Origin: Methylococcus sp. UBA6136
Lineage (GTDB): Bacteria > Pseudomonadota > Gammaproteobacteria > Methylococcales > Methylococcaceae
DNA length: 7,833 nt
Direction: 5' to 3'
NCBI GenBank assembly: GCA_002423305.1
Contig: DIVI01000103.1
Span: 1 to 7,833, forward strand
Shown here: positions 1 through 5,904 of the stretch, in pieces
How positions within the stretch are numbered: the first letter of the stretch is position 1
Layout of the letters: each line of letters starts with the position of its first letter
Translations under genes and position numbers: made by a program
Notes under the pieces: generated by a model
Told to the model about the DNA's origin: nothing
What the model saw: the letters and a program-made list of their open reading frames with translations, nothing else
Database searches by the model: none

Positions 1-537
1 CATCCCAACTTCGATCCGGCTGACCCCATGAAGACGCCTGAGCATATTCAGCCTGTCTGGTATTTCACGCCTTTTTATTCGATTCTGCGGGCTATTCCCA
101 GCAAGCTGGGCGGTGTCATGGCCATGGGAGCCTCAATTGTCGTGCTCTTTCTGTTGCCATGGCTGGATCGTTGTCCGGTCAAGTCAATTCGTTACCGTAG
201 CCCGCTCTTCAAGATCGCACTCACTTTCTTCGTTGTCAGTTTCCTTGGTCTGGGTGTATTGGGCACCAAGCCGGTTACGGAAACCTACACATTGATGGCA
301 CGGGTCTTCTCTGTGATCTATTTCTCCTTTTTCCTGCTGTTGCCGATATTCTCCTCGGTGGAGATCACCAAGCCAGTCCCGGAGAGGTTAACGGAACCCG
401 TCATTCCCCTTTCCAAGCGTGAGGGGTTCCAATGGCGATTGATCGAGGATGGCATTCGAGCGCTTGAGCATTCCCCGTTCCTGGTCGGAATCAAGCAGGC
501 GTTGTCCAAGTTGCTCGGGAAAAACTCGGGACTATGA
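1..537 (+). CDS. petB: Cytochrome b of the bc1 complex, C-terminal part (5' end outside window)
   Basis: This is the membrane subunit of ubiquinol:cytochrome c oxidoreductase, which carries the quinone sites. The frame is open from base 1, so the gene is cut by the window edge; the ATG at 28 is an internal Met. The visible 178 residues begin just before the Qo-site segment HIQPVWYFTPFYSILR (about bases 43-90), which corresponds to the PEWY region of cytochrome b but reads PVWY. Three hydrophobic helices follow (about bases 106-168, 205-270 and 301-360), matching the last helices of the family. The family core normally ends near the KPVPER segment (bases 370-387); here about 46 further residues follow, hydrophilic at first and then amphipathic. 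The stop overlaps the petC start by 4 bases, so the two are probably translationally coupled. Identity is secure; only the length of the missing N-terminal part is unknown. Confidence 0.96.
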   Translation, partial: HPNFDPADPMKTPEHIQPVWYFTPFYSILRAIPSKLGGVMAMGASIVVLFLLPWLDRCPVKSIRYRSPLFKIALTFFVVSFLGLGVLGTKPVTETYTLMARVFSVIYFSFFLLLPIFSSVEITKPVPERLTEPVIPLSKREGFQWRLIEDGIRALEHSPFLVGIKQALSKLLGKNSGL

Positions 538-1265
538 AGCGTATGAAAAAGGTATTGACCCTTCTCCTTTTGTGCTCCGTTTCGGTGGTAGCTATTGCCG
601 AGTCCAGCATCAAACTGGATCGCGCCGACGTCGACGTATTTGACGAGTTGTCTGTTATTCGGGGTGCTGGTTATTTCGCGAACTACTGTTTGGGATGCCA
701 CGGCCTGAAGCAGATACGTTATTCGCGTATCGGCAAGGACCTCAAAATGAACGAGACCCAGCTGCGGGATCTCATCCAGTTTGGCGACGCCAAAATTCAT
801 GAGTCGGTGCAGTCAGCCATGAAGCCGGAAAGCGCTATCGCTGCCTTCGGGGTGGCTCCGCCCGATTTGTCACTGGTGGTTCGTTCACGCGGGGCAGATT
901 GGGTTTACAGCTACCTCAAGGGGTTCTATGACGACCCAAAGCGTCCCTTTGGCGTCAACAATATCGTTGCCCCCAATGTGGCGATGCCGAATGTGTTGTG
1001 GGAACTACAAGGCAGGCAGGAGCCCGAGTTCGGGAATGTGGATGGTAAGCAGGGGGTCGTGGGTCTGAAGCTAACGACTCACGGAAAGATGAAGCCCCAT
1101 GAGTTCGATGGCGCGGCCAACGATCTGGTCAATTTCCTGGCCTACGTCGGAGAGCCGTCCGTACTGCAACGGGTGCCCCTAGGCAAGTATGTCATTGCAT
1201 TCATGTTGTTCCTGACTTACCTGTTTTACCGGCTGAAGAAGGAATACTGGAAGGATATTGACTGA
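534..1265 (+). CDS. petC: Cytochrome c1 of the bc1 complex
   Basis: This is the c-type heme subunit that passes electrons from the Rieske protein to soluble or membrane cytochrome c on the periplasmic side. The 243 residues start with a signal peptide (MKRMKK, then a hydrophobic run to about residue 22, possible cleavage near AIA-ES). The heme-binding motif is C52-L-G-C55-H56 within FANYCLGCHG. The APPDLS segment is at 108-113, and M151 in the AMP context (149-152) is the likely sixth heme ligand. One C-terminal transmembrane anchor lies at about 218-233 and is followed by a basic tail. Length and domain order are normal for the family. The start overlaps the petB stop in an ATGA arrangement; an in-frame Met at codon 4 is an alternative start. 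The Rieske gene petA is expected upstream of petB, outside the window. Confidence 0.97.
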   Translation: MKRMKKVLTLLLLCSVSVVAIAESSIKLDRADVDVFDELSVIRGAGYFANYCLGCHGLKQIRYSRIGKDLKMNETQLRDLIQFGDAKIHESVQSAMKPESAIAAFGVAPPDLSLVVRSRGADWVYSYLKGFYDDPKRPFGVNNIVAPNVAMPNVLWELQGRQEPEFGNVDGKQGVVGLKLTTHGKMKPHEFDGAANDLVNFLAYVGEPSVLQRVPLGKYVIAFMLFLTYLFYRLKKEYWKDID

Positions 1266-1274
1266 TCCCCTGTC

Positions 1275-1308
1275 TCCGGCGTGACAGCCCAAAGAGCTGC
1301 ATGCCGGA
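1275..1308 (+). terminator. Strong intergenic hairpin after petC (terminator-like or processing stem)
   Basis: Starting ten bases after the petC stop, bases 1275-1283 (TCCGGCGTG) pair with 1300-1308 (CATGCCGGA), with one G-T wobble. After a bulged A at 1284, CAGC (1285-1288) pairs with GCTG (1296-1299), closing a 7-base loop. That gives 13 pairs with one bulge. No T-run follows (the next bases are TCCCCCTCG), so it is not a classical intrinsic terminator. It could instead stabilise the 3' end of the pet mRNA, mark a processing site, or act with Rho. The structure was paired by hand; the function is inferred. Confidence 0.45.
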
Positions 1309-1416
1309 TCCCCCTCGTCAAACATGGTCACGATTGATGCCTTTGAGGCTCAACTCCTGCCAACTTTCAGACCGCTGACCACCACATTTTCATTCTGCGG
1401 GAACCCTCAATCGAAC

Positions 1417-1812
1417 ATGAGTTCTCTCAAACCCTATCTCATCCGGGCTATTTACGACTGGATTCTGGACAACCAATTTACGCCCTATCTTCTGGTCAAC
1501 GCCGAAGTCGAGGGGGCGGTTGTGCCGCAGGCTTTTGTTCAGGATGGACGGATCGTTCTTAACCTGCGTCCTGAGGCCGTGAATGGCTTGTCGCTGGGTA
1601 ATGATGCCATTCTTTTTAACGCGCGCTTTGGCGGCAAGCCGATGAAAGTGGATGTGCCACTGCGAGCCGTGTTGGCTTTGTATGCCCAGGAAAATGGACG
1701 GGGAATGATTTTTGATGAAGAGGAAGTGGGTGACGATGCCTCGCCCCCTCCAGAGCCTGACACCCCGGCACCTGAACCCAGGAAACGCCCCACTTTGACC
1801 GTCGTCAAGTAA
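1417..1812 (+). CDS. sspB: SspB, ClpXP protease specificity-enhancing factor (adaptor)
   Basis: SspB is a cytoplasmic adaptor that binds ssrA-tagged proteins from stalled ribosomes, and some other substrates, and delivers them to ClpXP. I chose the ATG at 1417 (131 residues): from there the protein aligns with the family (KPYLIRAIYDWILDNQ at 5-20, then FNARFGG at about 68-74, VPLRAVLALYAQENG at about 80-94). The upstream Met at 1324 would add 31 residues with no resemblance to SspB. After the folded domain (to about 100) comes an acidic, Pro-rich flexible linker (about 101-121), then the C-terminal RPTLTVVK, equivalent to the ClpX-binding tail of E. coli SspB (RPALRVVK). The linker is clearly shorter than in E. 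coli, whose SspB has 165 residues. The ribosome binding site is weak. SspB usually sits beside sspA, here absent, and near the petABC genes, as here. Confidence 0.95.
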   Translation: MSSLKPYLIRAIYDWILDNQFTPYLLVNAEVEGAVVPQAFVQDGRIVLNLRPEAVNGLSLGNDAILFNARFGGKPMKVDVPLRAVLALYAQENGRGMIFDEEEVGDDASPPPEPDTPAPEPRKRPTLTVVK

Positions 1813-1972
1813 ATCATCCAGATACAGAGGCGTACTGGGGTCATGAACAGGCATCGCACCCTTCCTTGATGCTGGCATCCAGAGACCTGTCTCGATTTTA
1901 AGCCCCAAGGCGACCCTCTTCGGCCTAACCAGTTGGCCCGATTTTCATTAACAAATTAGAGAATTGATTGCG
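1813..1972. other. Intergenic region with several small inverted repeats; possible weak terminators
   Basis: No gene is visible in these 160 bases between sspB and the aldehyde dehydrogenase. GCATC (1851-1855) can pair with GATGC (1868-1872), and the latter can pair alternatively with GCATC (1875-1879). GAGA/TCTC (1882-1893, with a 4-base loop) is followed by GATTTT (1894-1899). GGCC-t-AA / TTGGCC (1922-1938) closes on CCAG and is followed two bases later by ATTTT (1941-1945). The last two resemble weak intrinsic terminators that would separate sspB from the next gene. An 8-base direct repeat, CATCCAGA, occurs at 1815-1822 and 1876-1883. No convincing sigma70 promoter was found for the downstream gene. 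Confidence 0.3.
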
Positions 1973-3388
1973 ATGGTCGATATCGAAGAGATCATGCAGC
2001 GGGCGGTCACCGCCGCCGCTGTTTTCAGTCAGTATTATCAGACCGAGGTCGATCAGATCGTGGAAGCGGTCTACCGGGCGGCATTTAATGCACGTGTGCG
2101 AATGGCCAAGCAAGCGTGTGAAGAAACCGGAATCGGGCGATGGGAAGACAAGGTCATCAAGAACGTGGTGGCGACCCAGTTCGTCTACGAGGATCTGCGC
2201 GATTTCAAATCCGTGGGGATAGTCAATGAGGACAAGGAATCGGGTATTGTCGAGATAGCCCAACCTGTCGGTCCTATTCTGGCAGTAATACCGGCCACCA
2301 ATCCAACCTCCACTGTGTTCTTCAAGGTGCTCAGCGCCCTGAAGACCCGAAATCCCGTGATTGTCAGCCCGTCTCGACGAGCGAAAGACTGCACTGCAGA
2401 GGCTGCACGTCTTTGTTATGAGGCGGCTCTGGAGGCGGGTGCCCCTGAAGACTGCATTCAGTGGCTGGAGGAGGTCTCCCGCGAAAATACCCAAGCGATC
2501 ATGGTGCATTCCAAATTGGCAATGATCCTGGCCACCGGGGCCACCAGCCTTGTGCATACGGCTTATAGCTCTGGCACGCCTACACTGGGCGTGGGCCCCG
2601 GCAATGTCCCGGTTTTTATCGATGCCAGCGCCGATGTGTCATTTGCGGTGAATGAGATTTGTGCCTCCAAGCTATTCGACAACGGCACGATCTGCGCCAG
2701 TGAGCAGGCTATTGTCGTGGACAGGAGGATTGTCGATGCCGTCATTGAAGCATTTCGCCAGAAGGGCGCCTATTTTCTTACCCAACAAGAGGCAAAAAAA
2801 CTGGAACCCGTCGTGCTGGATGCATCCGGACACATGGCGGGTGAGATCGTCGGGCGACCCGCGATGGAAATTGCTGATAAAGCAGGTATTCCGGTTCCAG
2901 TGGGGACAACACTGCTGATTGCCACGCTCGAAGGTGTGGGCGACGACTATCCTTTGTCACGGGAGATTCTCGCGCCCGTCCTAGCGTTTTATGTGGCCGA
3001 CAACTTTGCCGAAGGCGTCGAAATCTGTATTGATCTCAACTTCTATGGCGGCATCGGTCATACCGTCAGTTTGTTCTGCAATGATGAGGCGCGTGTACGT
3101 GAATTTTCCGTACTCATGAATGCGGGCAGAGTGGTGGTCAATATGCCATCGGCACTGGGCGCCGTCGGTCACCTTTACAACCGTATCCATCCCTCGTTAA
3201 CGCTCGGGTGCGGCACCGGAGGAAAGAACATCACCACCGACAATGTGACAGCACGTCATCTGATCAACCTTCAGCGCATCACGCGGCGACGGGAAAATAA
3301 CCAGTTCCACCGCTTTGATATCTCGCTATACCTTGATGAAAGTCTTGATGAAGCGGCCATTCTCGAGCGCTATCATCGCAACGCCTGA
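1973..3388 (+). CDS. CoA-acylating aldehyde dehydrogenase, stand-alone AdhE N-terminal type
   Basis: Likely an NAD(P)-dependent, CoA-acylating aldehyde dehydrogenase interconverting an aldehyde (for example acetaldehyde) with its acyl-CoA in the cytoplasm. The ATG at 1973 gives 471 residues; a TTG at 1964 is possible but its AGAG would be only 2 bases away. The protein follows the aldehyde dehydrogenase half of AdhE end to end: IPATNPTST near 106-114, LKTRN near 123-127, GVGPGNVPVFID at 206-217, catalytic C241 in FDNGTICASEQ, EILAPVL near 331-337, and SLTLGCGTGGKN at 408-418. The last 30 residues resemble the linker that leads into the iron-alcohol-dehydrogenase domain in AdhE, but that domain is absent and no such gene is nearby. 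There is no bacterial-microcompartment encapsulation peptide at the N-terminus. A sulfoacetaldehyde-type (SauS-like) or longer-chain substrate is possible. The family is sure, the substrate is not. Gaps on both sides suggest its own transcription unit. Confidence 0.9.
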   Translation: MVDIEEIMQRAVTAAAVFSQYYQTEVDQIVEAVYRAAFNARVRMAKQACEETGIGRWEDKVIKNVVATQFVYEDLRDFKSVGIVNEDKESGIVEIAQPVGPILAVIPATNPTSTVFFKVLSALKTRNPVIVSPSRRAKDCTAEAARLCYEAALEAGAPEDCIQWLEEVSRENTQAIMVHSKLAMILATGATSLVHTAYSSGTPTLGVGPGNVPVFIDASADVSFAVNEICASKLFDNGTICASEQAIVVDRRIVDAVIEAFRQKGAYFLTQQEAKKLEPVVLDASGHMAGEIVGRPAMEIADKAGIPVPVGTTLLIATLEGVGDDYPLSREILAPVLAFYVADNFAEGVEICIDLNFYGGIGHTVSLFCNDEARVREFSVLMNAGRVVVNMPSALGAVGHLYNRIHPSLTLGCGTGGKNITTDNVTARHLINLQRITRRRENNQFHRFDISLYLDESLDEAAILERYHRNA

Positions 3389-3525
3389 TGCCTGGGGGCC
3401 CAGAGCCTTGTCATAAAGCCGCCGCCCTTTCAAGCCTCTTGCTGTGAGTTTATCAATTAAAATCGAACATAAGCCCCTCGACGTCCGTCATTGGGTGCAA
3501 GAATAAGCAGACAATCGGTTTTACT

Positions 3526-4242
3526 GTGAAACAAATCTTTTACATCTTGGTAGTGATCAATCTCATCTTTCTGGTGTGGAAATTCGGGCTGGAGGAACGT
3601 GATGCCCTGATTGAAGCGGCTAATGATCAACACGTCGAGATCCTCGAGTCTCCCGCCGTTGGTTTGGAGAGCGAGAACTTTAAGAGTGCCAACTTTCTTC
3701 CTGTCGAGCCTGATCCGGCGGAGAACAGCGAAAGTGCAGAGGCTTCCGTGGGACTGCCTGAATACGCCAGTAACCGCGGTTGTTTTGAAATCGGACCGAT
3801 CCGGGACCGCGAGATCGCGGATGACTACCTCTCGCTCCTGGCACCTACTGCGCCGGATGCCCTTGTGGTGATCCGCTCCGGGGATGTGGCCGAAGGATGG
3901 TGGGTAATCTACCCGAAGGCCTCCACTCGCGAAGCCGCGCTTGCAAATCGTCAGATGCTCCATAACAAAGGCATCTATGAAACGTGGCTATTTGACAAAG
4001 GGCCGCTGGAGGGGGCCATTTCACTGGGGTTGTACCCTTCCCAGGCCGAAGCCCAAGTGTCACAGCAGAGTCTGATGGAAAAAGGGATTAGCGCCAAGCT
4101 CGTCCCGCGCCTGGTTCGCGGGGATGTGTTCTGGCTGAAAGTTCCCTGGACCAAGCTGCCTTTGATTCTTGATGACGCCATCCATCTGCTCAACTCTCAG
4201 GATCCTACCCTCAAAATGCCGCCACCCGAAGTGTGCCGCTAA
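3526..4242 (+). CDS. SPOR-like domain protein with N-terminal membrane anchor
   Basis: The 238-residue protein has a very short cytoplasmic start, one transmembrane helix (about 3-20), an acidic low-complexity linker (about 22-80) and an alpha/beta C-terminal region (about 85-206). That region has two beta-alpha-beta halves. The first opens with CFEIGPI (86-92) and includes GWWVIYP (124-130). The second has ISLGLYPSQAEA (165-176), a helix, then AKLVPR (190-195) and FWLKV (202-206). This is the pattern of SPOR-like proteins, which in known members bind denuded peptidoglycan; binding here is inferred. The start is GTG at 3526, giving VKQIFYILVVINLIF; no strong ribosome binding site precedes it. 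Cys86 and Cys237 would be periplasmic and could form a disulfide. Its stop shares bases with the convergent ctaA stop. I do not know a specific name for it. Confidence 0.75.
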   Translation: MKQIFYILVVINLIFLVWKFGLEERDALIEAANDQHVEILESPAVGLESENFKSANFLPVEPDPAENSESAEASVGLPEYASNRGCFEIGPIRDREIADDYLSLLAPTAPDALVVIRSGDVAEGWWVIYPKASTREAALANRQMLHNKGIYETWLFDKGPLEGAISLGLYPSQAEAQVSQQSLMEKGISAKLVPRLVRGDVFWLKVPWTKLPLILDDAIHLLNSQDPTLKMPPPEVCR

Positions 4243-5231
4243 ACGCGACTTGGTTGCTTCGACATGCCTGCTTGCAGTGCGTAACTGCTACCGATCAAAA
4301 GGAACAGTTGGCAACCAAATATCAGGTTAGCCAGTAAAAGGTGGAAAGGCTGCACAAAAGCCGGAAAGCCCAGTCGGTCGAGCGTGACGCCGGACATGAT
4401 CGCGATGATGATCAATGTCCCGAGTCCGACACCTACCCGTCGCAGAAGCTGACCCGGTGCCGCTGCTCTTAATAGCTTCCACACCAGCCACAGGTTGGTG
4501 AAGAGGATGATCGATGAAAACGAGCGGTGAACGTAAAAGATGATTGGGAAGTGCTCTCGCCAGATGTTGCGCTCAGCGATTTCACGAGCATTGGTGATGC
4601 CATCCACCGCCTCCCTTATCTGGGTACCCATGGCGATCTGAAGTAGCGTGAATCCAATGGCGAGTATCAGCACCTTGCGCCACCGTGGGGGTAATTCACT
4701 GATATCCATCGCGGCAAACCAGTCCCGACGGGATCGGCTGATCGTGTAGATCAGCAGGGACACGATAATGAGGGCAACGATCATGTGGGCTGAAATCAGT
4801 GCCGGTTTGAGTTCGCTGGCGACCACCCGCGATCCCAGCCAGCCCTGAAAGCCGACCAGCAGAAAAACGCCCAGTGAAAGATTGAATACCACGGGATCGG
4901 TTTTCCTCAAGGGGATTGCCCGAATCAGGGTGGTGAGAATCAGAAGGCCTATGCTGACACCCAGCAGTCGGTTGAGATATTCCGTCCAGGTTTTTACCGG
5001 GTTGAACGTCGTATCACCGTACCCGATGTACTTTTGATGGTAATCGGCGGGCAATTCGGATTCCTGGGTCGGCGGTATCAGCTTGCCAAAACAGGTGGGC
5101 CAATCCGGGCAACCCATCCCGGAACCTGAAGCTCGCACCACACCGCCGACGAAAATCAGCAGATACACCGCGAGGATGGTGATCAGTCCAATACGCGAGA
5201 ACTTTTGGATCAAGTCTGTCGGTTGAGGCAT
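4239..5231 (-). CDS. ctaA: Heme A synthase (CtaA/COX15)
   Basis: CtaA is an integral membrane enzyme that oxidises the C8 methyl of heme O to the formyl group of heme A, the cofactor of aa3-type cytochrome oxidases. The 330 residues form about eight hydrophobic helices (near 14-34, 88-104, 115-135, 142-163, 186-204, 231-252, 265-283 and 296-319). The first external loop has GSGMGCPDWPTCFG (36-49) with the C41/C47 pair. His149, His235 (YVHRSF) and His297 (QPFHLLLAN) fit three of the four heme-ligating histidines. The expected ExxH of helix 2 reads E84-Y-L-N87, so Asn stands at the fourth position. Together with the SGSGMGCPDWPTCFGKLIPP stretch and long first loop, this recalls CtaA proteins I know from Bacteroidota. 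The ATG at 5231 lacks a clear ribosome binding site. The gene lies 83 bases after the phosphatidyltransferase and may be cotranscribed. No ctaB or oxidase genes are in view. Confidence 0.93.
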   Translation of the reverse strand: MPQPTDLIQKFSRIGLITILAVYLLIFVGGVVRASGSGMGCPDWPTCFGKLIPPTQESELPADYHQKYIGYGDTTFNPVKTWTEYLNRLLGVSIGLLILTTLIRAIPLRKTDPVVFNLSLGVFLLVGFQGWLGSRVVASELKPALISAHMIVALIIVSLLIYTISRSRRDWFAAMDISELPPRWRKVLILAIGFTLLQIAMGTQIREAVDGITNAREIAERNIWREHFPIIFYVHRSFSSIILFTNLWLVWKLLRAAAPGQLLRRVGVGLGTLIIIAIMSGVTLDRLGFPAFVQPFHLLLANLIFGCQLFLLIGSSYALQAGMSKQPSRV

Positions 5232-5314
5232 GGTGTTGTTCAGTATTTTGCGGTTCAGGATAGATTGCCACGCCGCCTTGTTTTGGGGGGTGAATCTTCA
5301 GGCTGCGCTTCGAG

Positions 5315-5881
5315 TCAGTTCCTGGATTTGTGTTCCCGGTAATAGAGACGCCCCCATGATCCGACGTAAAGCAAACCGCTGACGGCGGTGGTTAGGGCGA
5401 CCGTCCACAACATCGTCTGGAGGACGACTTCCGGGATTGTCACGAGGCCAGGGTGCAGAAGAATCAGGGCAACGAACAACAACTGGCAAAAGGTATTGAG
5501 CTTGCTGATCAGTGATGGTTGTCCGTCAAAGGGCTTCATCAGGAAGTAATAAGCGGTGGCCCCAAGGAAGATCATCAGATCCCGGGCGAGGACCAGCCAG
5601 GCCAGCCAGGCCGGGATCAGCCCAAGCCAGGCAAGGGCAAGATAGCTGCTGACCAACAGCAATTTGTCGGCAATGGGGTCGAGATACGAGCCCAGCCGCG
5701 ATTGCCAGCTAAAAGTGCGTGCCAGAAACCCGTCCACGCCATCGGATAGGCCAGCCAGGGTGAACCAGACAAGCGCTTGATAAAAATCACGTGCCAGCAA
5801 GGCCTGCATGACCGGAATGACCAAAAAAATCCGGGCTACCGAAATGAGGTTGGGAATGTGTTGGAGGCGGAGGGTGAACAT
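5315..5881 (-). CDS. CDP-alcohol phosphatidyltransferase (PgsA-like membrane enzyme)
   Basis: An inner-membrane enzyme that transfers a phosphatidyl group from CDP-diacylglycerol to an alcohol such as glycerol-3-phosphate or phosphatidylglycerol. The full family signature is present: D47-G-V-D50-G51-x2-A54-R55-x8-G64-x3-D68-x3-D72, whose Asp residues bind metal and carry out catalysis. The N-terminal IPNLISVARI (9-18) is typical, and about five to six hydrophobic helices follow over 188 residues, the usual length. I chose the ATG at 5881; the frame stays open upstream to 6034, but that extension overlaps the purM start and has no family similarity. The gene lies beside purM rather than beside uvrC, the usual place of pgsA in gammaproteobacteria, so it may be a paralogue (for example a CMP-forming cardiolipin synthase type). 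I therefore give no symbol. A tandem 9-base repeat at 5593-5610 lies in the AWL-rich helix. Confidence 0.9.
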   Translation of the reverse strand: MFTLRLQHIPNLISVARIFLVIPVMQALLARDFYQALVWFTLAGLSDGVDGFLARTFSWQSRLGSYLDPIADKLLLVSSYLALAWLGLIPAWLAWLVLARDLMIFLGATAYYFLMKPFDGQPSLISKLNTFCQLLFVALILLHPGLVTIPEVVLQTMLWTVALTTAVSGLLYVGSWGRLYYREHKSRN

Positions 5882-5904
5882 TCCAGGTCGGTACTTCGTG
5901 TCAC
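5836..5904 (-). CDS. Possible 22-codon upstream ORF overlapping the phosphatidyltransferase start
   Basis: On the minus strand a GGAGG (5916-5912) sits exactly 7 bases before a GTG at 5904, which opens 22 codons ending in TAG (5838-5836). The ORF is out of frame with the phosphatidyltransferase and spans its ATG (5881), ending inside its codons 15-16. This ribosome binding site is much better than the one directly in front of the phosphatidyltransferase ATG. It could be a leader peptide for translational coupling, or chance. The peptide resembles nothing I know. Low confidence that it is a real gene. Confidence 0.2.
   Translation of the reverse strand: MTRSTDLECSPSASNTFPTSFR

Noticed and set aside
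1324..1416. 31-residue N-terminal extension of SspB from the Met at 1324
   Set aside because: The extension has no resemblance to SspB or SspA, and the family N-terminus begins exactly at the Met at 1417.
1390..1908. Minus-strand open frame of 172 codons opposite sspB
   Set aside because: It is a shadow of a clearly conserved gene on the + strand and shows no recognisable domain.
3389..3525. Possible promoter with TAAAAT at 3458-3463 ahead of the SPOR-like gene
   Set aside because: The -10-like box is acceptable but no -35 lies at suitable spacing (TTGCTG is only 13 bases away). No terminator with a clear stem and T-run was found in this gap either.
4274..4288. Stem GCAGT/ACTGC as a bidirectional terminator for the convergent genes
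   Set aside because: It has only 5 pairs, no T-run on either side, and lies inside the ctaA coding sequence.
5232..5314. Search for a terminator or ctaA promoter in the 83-base gap between the phosphatidyltransferase and ctaA
   Set aside because: No stable stem with a T-run and no convincing promoter boxes; cotranscription is the simpler reading.
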